NCBI RefSeq assembly: GCF_028128765.1
Contig: NZ_LBJG01000024.1
Coordinates: 1,364,001 to 1,428,000 of the forward strand
DNA: 64,000 nucleotides
Origin: Bradyrhizobium sp. CCBAU 51627
GTDB lineage: Bacteria; Pseudomonadota; Alphaproteobacteria; Rhizobiales; Xanthobacteraceae
Direction: 5' to 3'
In this document: in pieces, positions 48,630 through 58,110 of the stretch
How the letters are laid out: every line of letters begins with the position of its first letter
How positions within the stretch are numbered: position 1 is the stretch's first letter
Program-made: the position numbers and the translations under genes
Notes under the pieces: generated by a model
The model's database searches: none
Told to the model about the DNA's origin: nothing
Seen by the model: the letters and a program-made list of their open reading frames with translations, nothing else

Positions 48630-49200
48630 GCTATTTCGGATATATCGCAGTCTATCCCGACCCGTCAAAGGGGCGTTTCGCGATCGTCACGATACGTAGG
48701 CCGGGATGCGATGGACGCGGTAGCGCCGGCGCGTGACGGGATGGCAGGGCGGGCCAGGCCTCGTGAGCCATCGCGATCCGCGGGATCGACACGGCGCGGT
48801 CGCAGCGTTGCTTTTGGCCTCGGGGGTGAGCACGCGCGAACCTTCGAACGTTTGGGAGCGACGTCCGCGGACGGCAAAAGCGTGTGGTCCTGACGCCCGA
48901 AGTCTGTGCGTCAAGTCTTGTGGTGATGCGGCGGCCCGACCGGGTGCGCGCATCAGTCATCCGCAGCGCGACGGGGGCAATAGTGCATCGCTCCCCGGGG
49001 AGAGCACGCCATAAGCCGTAAAACCATTGCGCAGGGAAGGCCGGGATGTCCCGGCGTCACCTGTGGTCACCCCGCGTGCGTTTTTCGCGTGCGGACCCTG
49101 GGTGCCAGCCGGCGCCCGGCCTTCCCTGCGCCCTTTCTTCTCGACGAGGGCGGAACGGAGAGCAAAGCTCGGGCGCCTGCGCCGCGAGATCGACGGCTCG
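48630..49200. repeat. Long repeat-like non-coding block upstream of ppc
   Basis: From memory this block (CCCGACCCGTCAAAGGGGCG start, GGGAGCGACGTCCGCGGACG middle, CGGGGAGAGCACGCCATAAG near the end) resembles a large dispersed repeat of Bradyrhizobium, Nitrobacter and Rhodopseudomonas that is often filled with false gene calls. Near its end a perfect 17-base inverted repeat, GCGCAGGGAAGGCCGGG at 49029-49045 and CCCGGCCTTCCCTGCGC at 49115-49131, encloses about 70 bases. Not verified by search. Confidence 0.6.
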
Positions 49201-49323
49201 TGTGCAACAAAGATCGATGACTTTGCCGCGCCGCCACCAAGTTCATCTTGCACTGCGGTAGAAAAATATCGCACACTCCTCCGGACTGAGGAGCCGTTTG
49301 GGAGCTCGAACAGGGAGCGAGCC

Positions 49324-52113
49324 ATGTCCCTCCAGACCGTATCGTCCGATGCCACCGATCTTCGCCCGAGCCGTCCCGAGGACGTCCAGGCGCTGGAGGC
49401 GGATGCGCGGCTACGCGACGAGATCCGCCTGCTCGGACGCATCCTGGGCGACACGGTGCGCGACCAGGAGGGGGCCGACGTGTTCGACCTGGTCGAGCGT
49501 ATCAGGCAGACCTCGATCCGGTTCCACCGCGACGAGGACCGGCTCGCCCGCCGCGAGCTCGAGCAGATCCTCGACAGCATGTCGATCTCCGAGACGGTGC
49601 GGATCGTCCGCGCCTTCAGCTATTTCTCCCACCTCGCCAACATTGCCGAGGACCAGAACAACATCCGCCAGATGCGCGCCGGCAAGAACGGCAGCTCCGG
49701 TGTCCTGGCGGAGACGCTCGCCAAGGCCAAGAGCGCGGGCATCGGCGCCGACGCATTGCGCAAGTTCTTCAGGAGCGCGCTCGTCAGCCCGGTGCTGACC
49801 GCGCATCCGACCGAGGTCCGGCGCAAGAGCACCATGGACCGCGAGATGGAGGTCGCGGCCTTGCTAGATCGCCGCGAGCGCGTCGCGCTGACCGCGGAGG
49901 AGGCCGCCGCGAGCGACGAGCAGCTCCGCCGCGAGGTCTTGACGCTGTGGCAGACCAATCTGCTCCGCCGGACCAAGCTCACCGTGCTCGACGAGGTCGC
50001 CAATGGCCTGTCGTTCTACGACTACACCTTCCTGCGCGAGGTGCCGCGGCTGGTCAACGCGCTGGAGGACCGGCTGGAGGAGGGCGGCGCGCAGGCGGCC
50101 GGCGAGCTCGCCTCGTTCCTGCGCATGGGAAGCTGGATCGGCGGCGACCGCGATGGAAATCCCTTCGTCACCGCCGACGTGATGCGCGGCACGCTGCGGC
50201 TGCAGTCGAGCCGGGTCATGCAGTTCTATCTGGAAGAGCTGCACGTGCTTGGCTCGGAACTGTCGATCGCAGCCCATCTCGCCGACGTCTCCGAGGAGCT
50301 GCGCACGCTGGCGGAGCGCTCGCCCGACACCTCGCCGCACCGGAGCGGCGAGCCTTATCGTCTCGCGGTCTCAGGCATCTATGCCCGCCTGACCGCGACG
50401 GCTGAAAAGCTCGAGGTGGAGATCACCCGCCGTCCCGTTGGCAAGGGCGCGCCATATACGAGCGTGAAGGAGCTGCAAGCCGATCTCGACGTGCTGCACC
50501 GCTCGCTGATCTCCAACAATGCCCGCGTCATCGCGCGTGGCCGGCTGCGGCTGCTCAGGCGCGCGGTCGATTGCTTCGGATTCCATCTGGCGCGGCTCGA
50601 CATCCGCCAGAACTCGGCCGTGCATGAACGCACCATCGCGGAGCTGATCGATGCCGCCAATCCCGGCATGTCCTATCTCGCGCTCGGTGAGGAGGCGCGC
50701 ATCTCGCTGCTGACCAACGAGTTGCGCTCGACGCGCGCGCTGGTCTCGCCGTTCGTCAAGTACAGCGACGAGACCATGGGCGAGCTCAACGTCTTCCATG
50801 CCGCCGCGGAAGCGCATGCGATGTTCGGCTCGGACGCGATCCCCCAATGCATCATCTCGATGTGCAAGGGCATGTCCGACATGCTCGAGGTGGCGGTGCT
50901 GCTGAAGGAGGTCGGCCTGGTCCATCCGTCCGGGCGCAGCGCCATCAACATCGTGCCGCTGTTCGAGACCATCGAGGACCTGCAGGCATCGTCAGGCATC
51001 ATGGATCGCATGCTGTCGCTGCACGATTACCGCCGCCTCGTCGACAGCCGCGGCAGCGTGCAGGAGGTGATGCTCGGCTATTCCGACTCGAACAAGGATG
51101 GCGGTTTCGTCACCTCGGGCTGGGAGCTCTACAAGGCCGAGATCGGCCTCGTCGACGTGTTCGAGCGACACCATGTGCGGCTGCGTCTGTTCCATGGCCG
51201 CGGCGGCTCGGTCGGTCGCGGCGGCGGACCGAGCTATGACGCCATCGTCGCGCAGCCGGGCGGGGCCGTGAACGGCCAGATCCGCATCACCGAGCAGGGC
51301 GAGATCATCTCGTCGAAATATTCCAACGCCGAAGTCGGCCGCAACAATCTCGAAATCCTGGCGGCGGCGACCCTGGACGCCAGCCTGTTGCAGCCGAGCC
51401 AGAGCGCGCCGCGCCGCGAGTACCTGGTCGCGATGGACGAATTATCGAACCTCGCTTTCAAGGCCTATCGCGGCCTCGTCTACGAGACCGAAGGTTTCGT
51501 CGACTATTTCTGGTCCTCGACCGTGATCAACGAAATCGCGACACTCAACATCGGCAGCCGGCCGGCCTCGCGCAAGAAGACCCGCGCGATCGAGGATCTT
51601 CGCGCCATTCCCTGGGTGTTCTCCTGGGCGCAATGCCGCCTGATGCTGCCGGGCTGGTACGGCTTCGGCAGCGCGGTCGAGCAGTGGATCGCCGAACACC
51701 CGGACAAGGGCATGCCGTTCCTGAAAGAGCTTTACCAGGAATGGCCGTTCTTCCGCATGCTGCTGTCGAACATGGACATGGTGCTGGCGAAAAGCTCCAT
51801 CGCGATCGCCTCGCGCTATGCCGAGCTGGTACCGGACGAGGCCCTGCGCGAAAAAATCTTCGGCCGCATTCGCCGCGAATGGCATTCCTGCATCGAGACG
51901 CTGCTCGAGATCATGGGGCAGGACCGCCTGCTGCAAGGCAACCCGCTGCTTGAACGCTCCGTGCGGCACCGCTTCCCCTATCTCGACCCGCTCAACCACG
52001 TGCAGGTCGAGCTCTTGCGCGAGCACCGCGCGCAGAACCCGGACGAGCAGGTGCTGCGCGGGATTCAACTGACGATCAACGGCATCTCGGCGGGCCTGCG
52101 GAATACGGGTTAG
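49324..52113 (+). CDS. ppc: Phosphoenolpyruvate carboxylase
   Basis: A 929-residue PEP carboxylase, normal length. Catalytic landmarks: His161 in VLTAHPTEVRRKS, Lys591 in GYSDSNKDGG and the glycine loop FHGRGGSVGRGGGP (His624, Arg626). The C-terminus ends SAGLRNTG; most family members end QNTG, so the penultimate Gln is Arg. It makes oxaloacetate from PEP and bicarbonate, refilling the TCA cycle during growth on acetyl-CoA-poor substrates. ATG at 49324 is chosen; upstream in-frame sequence lies in the repeat block and is non-coding. Monocistronic, convergent with the SDR operon. Confidence 0.96.
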   Translation: MSLQTVSSDATDLRPSRPEDVQALEADARLRDEIRLLGRILGDTVRDQEGADVFDLVERIRQTSIRFHRDEDRLARRELEQILDSMSISETVRIVRAFSYFSHLANIAEDQNNIRQMRAGKNGSSGVLAETLAKAKSAGIGADALRKFFRSALVSPVLTAHPTEVRRKSTMDREMEVAALLDRRERVALTAEEAAASDEQLRREVLTLWQTNLLRRTKLTVLDEVANGLSFYDYTFLREVPRLVNALEDRLEEGGAQAAGELASFLRMGSWIGGDRDGNPFVTADVMRGTLRLQSSRVMQFYLEELHVLGSELSIAAHLADVSEELRTLAERSPDTSPHRSGEPYRLAVSGIYARLTATAEKLEVEITRRPVGKGAPYTSVKELQADLDVLHRSLISNNARVIARGRLRLLRRAVDCFGFHLARLDIRQNSAVHERTIAELIDAANPGMSYLALGEEARISLLTNELRSTRALVSPFVKYSDETMGELNVFHAAAEAHAMFGSDAIPQCIISMCKGMSDMLEVAVLLKEVGLVHPSGRSAINIVPLFETIEDLQASSGIMDRMLSLHDYRRLVDSRGSVQEVMLGYSDSNKDGGFVTSGWELYKAEIGLVDVFERHHVRLRLFHGRGGSVGRGGGPSYDAIVAQPGGAVNGQIRITEQGEIISSKYSNAEVGRNNLEILAAATLDASLLQPSQSAPRREYLVAMDELSNLAFKAYRGLVYETEGFVDYFWSSTVINEIATLNIGSRPASRKKTRAIEDLRAIPWVFSWAQCRLMLPGWYGFGSAVEQWIAEHPDKGMPFLKELYQEWPFFRMLLSNMDMVLAKSSIAIASRYAELVPDEALREKIFGRIRREWHSCIETLLEIMGQDRLLQGNPLLERSVRHRFPYLDPLNHVQVELLREHRAQNPDEQVLRGIQLTINGISAGLRNTG

Positions 52114-52133
52114 GAGGCGAATTGAGAATGGCA

Positions 52134-52161
52134 AGTAGCGAATAGTCTGCTATTCGCCACT
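52134..52161. terminator. Hairpin between ppc and the convergent SDR operon
   Basis: AGTAGCGAATAG and CTATTCGCCACT pair over 12 positions with one mismatch around a 4-base loop. A second CACTATTCG follows. It lies 20 bases after the ppc stop and 17 bases past the end of the minus-strand SDR gene; probably a two-way terminator. Confidence 0.6.
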
Positions 52162-52177
52162 CACTATTCGCACAAGC

Positions 52178-53092
52178 TCAAACCGGATCCCAGGTGAAGA
52201 TGTCGGCGGAGCGGTCGAGCTTGTAGAACGAGCCTTTCAGTGCCGGCATGCCGTGCTCCGCGATCGATTGCGGCGTCCAGCCTTCGCTCCGCTGCACCGA
52301 TCGGATCGGACGGTTCTGGCTGAACAGGAAGATCTCGTTCATGCGCACGCCGAAGATCTGGCCGGTGACGTCCTTGGCGGAATCGCCGAGCAGGTAGCCG
52401 CAGAGCGGGGCGATCTTCTCCGGACCCATCTGCTTGATCTTCTCGACGCGCGCCTTCTCGGCCTCGGTCTCGGTCGGGATGGTGCCGATCATGCGAGTCC
52501 AGGCGAACGGCGAGACGCAGTTCGAACGGACGTTGAAGCGGCCCATGTCGAGCGCGATCGATTTCGACAGACCCACGATGCCGAGCTTGGCGGCGGCGTA
52601 GTTGGCCTGGCCAAAGTTGCCGATCAAGCCCGAAGTCGAGGTGAAATGCACGAAGGAGCCGCTCTCCTGCTCGCGGAAGATCCGCGCCGCGGCGTGGCTG
52701 ACATAGAACGAGCCCATCAGATGAACCTTGATGACGGCCTCGAACGCCTCGACGCTCATCTTGTGGAAGATCATGTCGCGCAGGATGCCGGCATTGTTGA
52801 CGACACCGTCGAGCCGCCCGAAATGATCGGTCGCGGTCTTGACGATCTTGCTGGCGGGGATCGCTTCGGCGACCGACTCGAAATTGGCCACGGCCGTGCC
52901 GCCGCGCTTCTTGATCTCCTCGACCACTTCCTCGGCGGGCGCGGCGTTCGAACCGGCGCCGTCGGCGGCCCCGCCGGGATCGTTGACCACCACCTTGGCG
53001 CCCTCGGCCGCGCAGAGCAGCGCGATCTCGCGCCCGATGCCGCGGCCCGCGCCGGTGACGATGATGACCTTGTCCTGCAGTGATTTCGTCAT
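52178..53092 (-). CDS. SDR family protein of the MFE-2/HSD17B4 dehydrogenase type
   Basis: A 304-residue SDR, longer than the classical 250. It has KVIIVTGAGRGIGREIALLC, the long loop KVVVNDPGGAADGAGSNAAP typical of multifunctional-enzyme-2 dehydrogenases, GVVNNAGILRD, and the catalytic FGQANYAAAKLGIVGLSK with Ser in TSTSGLIG. The last 75 residues after KDVTGQIFGVRMNE form an extra C-terminal region. The likely reaction is NAD-dependent oxidation of a 3-hydroxyacyl-CoA. GGAGG precedes ATG 53092. It lies downstream of thiolase and DUF35 genes on the same strand, so the next step of a beta-oxidation set is at hand. Confidence 0.9.
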   Translation of the reverse strand: MTKSLQDKVIIVTGAGRGIGREIALLCAAEGAKVVVNDPGGAADGAGSNAAPAEEVVEEIKKRGGTAVANFESVAEAIPASKIVKTATDHFGRLDGVVNNAGILRDMIFHKMSVEAFEAVIKVHLMGSFYVSHAAARIFREQESGSFVHFTSTSGLIGNFGQANYAAAKLGIVGLSKSIALDMGRFNVRSNCVSPFAWTRMIGTIPTETEAEKARVEKIKQMGPEKIAPLCGYLLGDSAKDVTGQIFGVRMNEIFLFSQNRPIRSVQRSEGWTPQSIAEHGMPALKGSFYKLDRSADIFTWDPV

Positions 53093-53111
53093 GGGGATGC
53101 CTCCTGTTGTT

Positions 53112-53195
53112 TCCGTCATTCCGGGGCACGCGAAGCGTGAACCCGGATTCTCGAGGTTCCGGGTCTGGTCCTTCGGACCATCCCGGAACGACGAG
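53112..53195. repeat. Palindromic intergenic element CGTCATTCCGGG type
   Basis: An 84-bp element TTCCGTCATTCCGGGGCACG to TCCCGGAACGACGAG with inner GAACCCGGATTCTCGAGGTT then CCGGGTC and GGTCCTTCGGACC hairpins. It lies between the thiolase and the SDR gene of one operon and could shape relative mRNA levels. Confidence 0.75.
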
Positions 53196-53198
53196 TCA

Positions 53199-54338
53199 CT
53201 ACCTCTCGTTCGTAAACACGATCGTGCCACTTGCAGCGAACATGCCGCCGACGCCGTGGCACACCGAAATCTTCGCGTTCGGCACCTGCGCCGGCGCAAT
53301 CCCGCGCATCTGGCGCACGCTTTCCTGCAGCGCGTACATGCCGTACATGCCCGAATGCATGTAGGAGAGGCCGCCGCCATTGGTGTTGAGCGGCAGCTTC
53401 GCCCCGGGCCGCGTATTGCCGTCGGCAATGAACTTGCCGGTCTCCTCATACGGCATGAAGCCGAGATCGCCGAGGCCGAACAACGGCAGATGCGCAAACG
53501 CATCGTAGATCATGAGATGATCGACATCCCCGTGCTTGATGCCCGCCTCCTTGAAGGCCAGAGGTCCCGCGGTCTTGAACGCGCGGGAGGAATTGAAGGT
53601 CTCCATCTGGCTGACCATCGGCGTCTCCACGCTCTCGCCGGTGCCCATGATGTAGACGGGCTTGCGCGGAAAATCCCTGGCGCGGTCGGCCGAGGTCAGG
53701 ATCAAGGCGCCGCCGCCATCGGTGACGAGGCAGCACTGCAGCAGGCGGAACGGATAGGCGATCATGCGCGAGTTGAGGACGTCAGTGACCGTGATCGGGT
53801 CCTTCATCATCGCGCGCGGATTCTTCGCTGCCCATTCGCGCTGCACGACGGCGACCGCGGCGAGCTGCTCATGCGTGATGCCATAGGTCTTCATGAAGCG
53901 CAGCACGGGGATCGGGAACATGCTGGGCGGGCCGTAGACGCCATAGGGCGCCTCGAACTGGCCGTTGAGACTGTCCGGCGCTGTGAAGCGCGGCTGCTTG
54001 CCGATCATCGACTTGCCGCTCTCGGCGTGGGTGATCAGCACGGTCTTGCACAGGCCGGCCTCGATCGCCGCAGCCGCATGGCGGACGTGCAGCATGAAGG
54101 AGCAGCCGCCGACCGAGGTGCCGTCCACCCAGGTCGGCTTGATGCCCAGATAGTGGCAGACCTGCTGCGGCGTCTCGACCGCGGTGGCGAAACCGTCGAT
54201 GTCGGAGAGCTTCAGTCCGGCATCCGCGATGGCGTTGAGCGCCGCGTCCGCGTGAAGCTGGAGCTGCGAGGCGTTGGGGATGACACCGAGCTCAGTGGTC
54301 TCGGCCGCGCCGACGACGGCAACCTGGTTCTTGCGCAT
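53199..54338 (-). CDS. Thiolase family protein (SCP-x-like acetyl-CoA acetyltransferase)
   Basis: A 379-residue thiolase. The nucleophile Cys79 lies in VDGTSVGGCSFMLHVRHAAA, the catalytic His region is LNTNGGGLSYMHSGMYGMYA, and the second Cys is in KISVCHGVGGMFAASGTIVF. The pattern is that of SCP-x/sterol-type thiolases, not of FadA. These work with a DUF35 OB-fold partner, whose gene is 3 bases upstream. It would cleave a 3-ketoacyl-CoA. Confidence 0.9.
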   Translation of the reverse strand: MRKNQVAVVGAAETTELGVIPNASQLQLHADAALNAIADAGLKLSDIDGFATAVETPQQVCHYLGIKPTWVDGTSVGGCSFMLHVRHAAAAIEAGLCKTVLITHAESGKSMIGKQPRFTAPDSLNGQFEAPYGVYGPPSMFPIPVLRFMKTYGITHEQLAAVAVVQREWAAKNPRAMMKDPITVTDVLNSRMIAYPFRLLQCCLVTDGGGALILTSADRARDFPRKPVYIMGTGESVETPMVSQMETFNSSRAFKTAGPLAFKEAGIKHGDVDHLMIYDAFAHLPLFGLGDLGFMPYEETGKFIADGNTRPGAKLPLNTNGGGLSYMHSGMYGMYALQESVRQMRGIAPAQVPNAKISVCHGVGGMFAASGTIVFTNER

Positions 54339-54341
54339 GAT

Positions 54342-54755
54342 CTACCCTTTCGCCTGACGGAACACGGGGAGGGTGATCTTGTCGTCGAGCTCCTGGAAGG
54401 CGACTTCGAGCTTCATGTCGAGCTCGAGTGCCTCCGGCGTCTGCGCACAGTCGATGATGTTGCTCATCATCCGCGGCCCCTCCGCAAGCTCCACCACGGC
54501 GATGGCATAGGGCGGCGTGAAACCGGGCGCTGCAGGGCGGTGGTTGATCACGTAGCTGTAGAGGAAGCCTTTGCCGCTCGCCTTGAACACGGAGACCTTG
54601 CGCGAGGCGCAGGACGGGCAGAACGGGCGCGGCGGAAAGTAGACATGCGCGCAGGCGTCGCAGCGCTGCAGGCGCAATTCGCCCGCTTTGGTGCCATCCC
54701 AGAAGTGCTGGGTCTCCGGCGTCGGTTTCGGTCGCGCGCGCTGCGGTTCGGCCAT
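54342..54755 (-). CDS. Zn-ribbon OB-fold protein (DUF35), thiolase partner
   Basis: A 137-residue protein with an N-terminal helix (PTPETQHFWDGTKAGELRLQ), a four-Cys zinc ribbon (CDACAHVYFPPRPFCPSCAS) and an OB-fold (KGFLYSYVINHRPAAPGFTP). DUF35 proteins bind acyl-CoA and pass it to thiolases and related enzymes. A GGAGGAG site precedes ATG 54755. It is first in the operon DUF35, thiolase, SDR, and is divergent from the second Liv-type importer, which suggests that imported and CoA-activated compounds may meet here. Confidence 0.92.
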   Translation of the reverse strand: MAEPQRARPKPTPETQHFWDGTKAGELRLQRCDACAHVYFPPRPFCPSCASRKVSVFKASGKGFLYSYVINHRPAAPGFTPPYAIAVVELAEGPRMMSNIIDCAQTPEALELDMKLEVAFQELDDKITLPVFRQAKG

Positions 54756-54961
54756 GTCGGCAGCTCCTCCCAAAGGCGAGAACTTGATGCTCGTCCGTTT
54801 CAATCTTGATGCGCCAATTGACCATCGCGCGTCAACGGTTCAGCACAGAGCTCTGCACGCCATGTATTCCACCATGCGCACAATTGCGATTGGCGTGCTT
54901 GTGTGCCAGTAAGTCGGCACGGTACATAAGTGCCGAGACAAGAAGAGATCGGGAGGATTCC

Positions 54962-56209
54962 ATGTTGAGAACCGTAGGCGTTGCGCTGGTTGCAGGTCTG
55001 ACCTTCGCTGCGCCGGCCCTTGCTGCGGATGCGCCGGCGGAGATCAAGATCGGCACGCTCTACGCGTCGAGCGGGCGCTATGCCTCGATCTCCATGCCGG
55101 TTCACTATGGCCTGAAGCTGTGGGTCGAACAGAAGAACGCCGAGGGCGGCGTCTATGTGAAGGCGTTCGACAAGAAGATCCCGATCAAGCTCGTCGCCTA
55201 TGACGACCAGAGCAACACGGCGACCGCGGCGACATTGTACAACCAGCTCATCACCCAGGATAAGGTCGATCTTCTGGTTGCCGATTCCGGCTCGGTGCTG
55301 ACCGCGCCTGCGGTCGCGATTGCCCGCGACCACAAGATGTTCCTGTTCGACCAGACCGGGACGGGAGCCAGCTTCTTCTCCAAGGACAATCCCTACATCG
55401 CCCTGATGGCCGACCCGGTGTCGACCGTCTGGCCGAAGCCTGTCGCCGATTTCGTTTCGCATGATGGACCCGGCCTCGGCATCAAGAAGGTCGCGATCCT
55501 TTATTCGACCAACGAGTTCACGGGCACGCAAGCCAATGCCTTCCGAAAGTTCGTCAAGGAATCGGGGGCGCCGATCGAGATCGTCTACGATCAAGGCGTT
55601 CCGACCGAGACGACCAACTACACCGTCATCATCAACAACATCGCCAACACCAATCCGGACGCGGTGATTCACTTCGGCTATGCGCCGAACGACATCGCCT
55701 TCCTCCGCAACGTCCAGGACGTCGGCGTCAATTTCAAGATGCTGTTCTCGATCTATGCGGGCCTGGAGACCGAGCTGCTCGAGAAGAACGTTGGCGAGAA
55801 GGGACTCGAGCACGTCTTCACCTACGTCCCGCCGCAAGAGCTGAAATATCCCGTGAACTTCGGGATGAACATGGCCGAGTACAAGGCGGCCTGGGACAAG
55901 AAATATCCTGATGGCAAGGTCGAGTTCGGCTTCAACTCGGTCGCCGGCTACACCACGGCTCTGGTGATCGAAAAGACCCTGTCGGTCGCGACCAGCCTCG
56001 ACCAGCTCGAACTGCGCAAGGCGACCTTCAGCCTGTCCAATCAGCTGCAAACGCTGGATGGGACGTTCGCACTCGACGAGATGGGCGGTCAGATCGGTGA
56101 ATTGACGCCGCTCGGCCAGCTCGAGCTTGGCGATCACGGGCATCTCAAGTTCATCTCGATCTATCCTCACGAGACGGCGACCGGAAAGCCGGTCTATCCG
56201 CGTCCATGA
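54962..56209 (+). CDS. Branched-chain-type ABC transporter substrate-binding protein
   Basis: A 415-residue Peripla_BP_6 binding protein. The signal peptide is Sec type (MLRTVGVALVAGLTFAAPAL then AAD, cleaved near residue 22), and the mature part starts IKIGTLYASSGRYASISMPV. Hinge and ligand parts are seen in VDLLVADSGSVLTAPAVAIA and VGVNFKMLFSIYAG. GGGAGGATTCC precedes ATG 54962. It is first of a seven-gene unit: binding protein, LivH, LivM, LivG, LivF, amidase and DUF2848. The ligand is perhaps an amide or N-acyl compound, judged from the last two genes. Confidence 0.9.
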   Translation: MLRTVGVALVAGLTFAAPALAADAPAEIKIGTLYASSGRYASISMPVHYGLKLWVEQKNAEGGVYVKAFDKKIPIKLVAYDDQSNTATAATLYNQLITQDKVDLLVADSGSVLTAPAVAIARDHKMFLFDQTGTGASFFSKDNPYIALMADPVSTVWPKPVADFVSHDGPGLGIKKVAILYSTNEFTGTQANAFRKFVKESGAPIEIVYDQGVPTETTNYTVIINNIANTNPDAVIHFGYAPNDIAFLRNVQDVGVNFKMLFSIYAGLETELLEKNVGEKGLEHVFTYVPPQELKYPVNFGMNMAEYKAAWDKKYPDGKVEFGFNSVAGYTTALVIEKTLSVATSLDQLELRKATFSLSNQLQTLDGTFALDEMGGQIGELTPLGQLELGDHGHLKFISIYPHETATGKPVYPRP

Positions 56210-56273
56210 CAGGAAACCGCGCTGAGCAAGTCCTGGGACAAGTCTTGGCACAAGGCTTGGGAGTCGGCTGCTG

Positions 56274-57197
56274 ATGTTGACCTACGCGTTGGTCGCCGGC
56301 GTCCTGTTCGGGCTGTATTTCAGCCTGGTTGGTATGGGGCTCAATCTCGTCTTCGGCGTCATGCGCATCGTCAATCTTGCGCATGGCGACGTCTTGATGC
56401 TCGGCGCCTTCGTCGCGCTGGGTGTCGCCACCCTGGCCGGAATCGACCCGCTGTTTGCTGTGCCGCTGGCCTTCGTGGTGTTTCTGCTGGTCGGCACGCT
56501 GCTCTATTGGGTACTGGTGCCGCGTCTGCAGGGATCCGCAAATCCCGAGATGCTGTCGATCATCCTGTTCTTCGGCCTGTCGCAGGTGGTCGAAGCCATC
56601 ACCACGATCTTCGCCGGCACCAGTGAGCGCTCGATCCAGAGCCGTCTGCTCGGCACGGTCTTCTCGACCATCAAGGTCCAGCTGTTCGGCGGCAAGCCGC
56701 AGACCGGTCCGATCCGCATCCTCGGTCAGGGATTTCCCGCGCCCTGGGTGATTGCTGCCGGAACCAGCCTGGTCGCCATCGGTCTCGTTTACGTCTATCT
56801 CTATCGCACGCGGCTCGGGACCTTGACGCGGGCCGTGATGTCGCGACGCGACGAGGCGCTGGCCTCGGGTATCGATGTTGATCGCGTCTCCGCCGCGGCC
56901 TTCGGAATCGGACTCGGGCTTGCTGCGGTTGCGGGCGTGTTTGCGCCGTTCATGTTCGGTTCGATCACGCCGGCCTTCGGCGCGGACGCCACTGTGACGT
57001 CGTTTGCGATCGTCGTGCTGGGTTCGCTCGGCAATCCGCTCGGTACTGCCCTCGGCGGTGTCGTCTACGGTGTCTGCTACATGCTGGTGCAGACCTATCT
57101 CAGCTCATGGGCGGACCTTCTGCCCTATGTGCTGCTGATCTTGATCCTCTTGCTACGTCCGAGCGGCCTGCTTGGAAGGCGGGTGCGCGTTGCCTAA
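56274..57197 (+). CDS. Branched-chain-type ABC transporter permease (LivH-like)
   Basis: A 307-residue LivH-family permease with MLTYALVAGVLFGLYFSLVG, NLVFGVMRIVNLAHGDVLML and the late SFAIVVLGSLGNPLGTALGG. It lies 64 bases after the binding protein and overlaps the LivM-like gene by 8 bases, so the two permeases are made together. Confidence 0.92.
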   Translation: MLTYALVAGVLFGLYFSLVGMGLNLVFGVMRIVNLAHGDVLMLGAFVALGVATLAGIDPLFAVPLAFVVFLLVGTLLYWVLVPRLQGSANPEMLSIILFFGLSQVVEAITTIFAGTSERSIQSRLLGTVFSTIKVQLFGGKPQTGPIRILGQGFPAPWVIAAGTSLVAIGLVYVYLYRTRLGTLTRAVMSRRDEALASGIDVDRVSAAAFGIGLGLAAVAGVFAPFMFGSITPAFGADATVTSFAIVVLGSLGNPLGTALGGVVYGVCYMLVQTYLSSWADLLPYVLLILILLLRPSGLLGRRVRVA

Positions 57198-58110
57198 TGC
57201 CGTCAAGCATGTGCTGTTCATTCTGGTGCCGCTGATCGCAGTGTTTGCGGTGCTGCCGGGCCTCTACCAGAACCATCTGCTGCTGTTCAATTTCGTCACG
57301 TTCCTGATCCTCGCGCAGGGCGTCAACATCATCTATGGCTTCACCGGCTATTTGCCGTTCGGCTATGTCGGCTTCTTCGGGGCCGGGGCCTATGGATTCG
57401 CGGTGCTGGTGATGCACTATCAATCGCCGGCGCTTGTGGCGGTGTTGGCGGCGGGGCTGGTCGGCGTGCTGCTCGGCCTGTTGCTGACACCGTTGTTGCG
57501 GCTCTCCGGCGCCTATTTTGCCATTGCCAATCTCGCCGCGTCGCTCGCTGTGCTGCACCTGGTCGCCAATCCCGCATTGGAGGGCATCACCAAGGGGCCG
57601 TATGGCGTGTCGCTGACAGGTACGTTCAATCCGTCGCACGCCTATTATGCTGCGCTGGTGGTGCTGACATTGACGGTGAGCGGCGTCGTCTTCCTGAAGA
57701 ATTCGAGCTTCGGGCTTGCGCTGCAGGCCGTCCGCGAGGATGCGGTCAGTGCGTCGATGGCAGGGGTCAACGTCGTCAGGATGCGCATCGCGGCCTGGCT
57801 GGCGTCGGCGCTGGTGGCGGGACTCGCCGGCGGCATCTATGCTTGGTACGTTTCCGTGTTCTATCCCGACAACGTCTTCAGCGGCGAGTTCAGCATCTTC
57901 GCGATCGTCTTCGCGCTGTTCGGAGGTGTCGCGACGATCTCCGGACCGATCATCGGCGTCCTGATCCTTTACGGCGTCTACAATCTGATCGGGTTCACGA
58001 CCCCGCAATATTTCCAGCTCATCTACGGTCTTCTCATCATGGGGTTGGTGTTGTTCCTGCCGGCAGGGCTGGTCTCGCTGGCGACGCGGAGGGGCTGGCA
58101 TGTCCCCTGA
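57190..58110 (+). CDS. Branched-chain-type ABC transporter permease (LivM-like)
   Basis: A 306-residue LivM-family permease. Family parts are LILAQGVNIIYGFTGYLPFG, YVGFFGAGAYGFAVL, and the cytoplasmic loop ALQAVREDAVSASMAGVNVV. No ATG begins the frame. I choose TTG 57190, which follows GGAAGGCGGG by 6 bases and overlaps the livH end; TTG 57172 and GTG 57211 are alternatives. It overlaps the ATPase gene by 11 bases. Confidence 0.9.
   Translation: MPNAVKHVLFILVPLIAVFAVLPGLYQNHLLLFNFVTFLILAQGVNIIYGFTGYLPFGYVGFFGAGAYGFAVLVMHYQSPALVAVLAAGLVGVLLGLLLTPLLRLSGAYFAIANLAASLAVLHLVANPALEGITKGPYGVSLTGTFNPSHAYYAALVVLTLTVSGVVFLKNSSFGLALQAVREDAVSASMAGVNVVRMRIAAWLASALVAGLAGGIYAWYVSVFYPDNVFSGEFSIFAIVFALFGGVATISGPIIGVLILYGVYNLIGFTTPQYFQLIYGLLIMGLVLFLPAGLVSLATRRGWHVP

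Noticed and set aside
48317..48960. Several open frames of 70-100 codons on both strands in the gap before ppc
   Set aside because: No ribosome site, skewed composition and location in a repeat-like block; such blocks are a known source of false gene calls.
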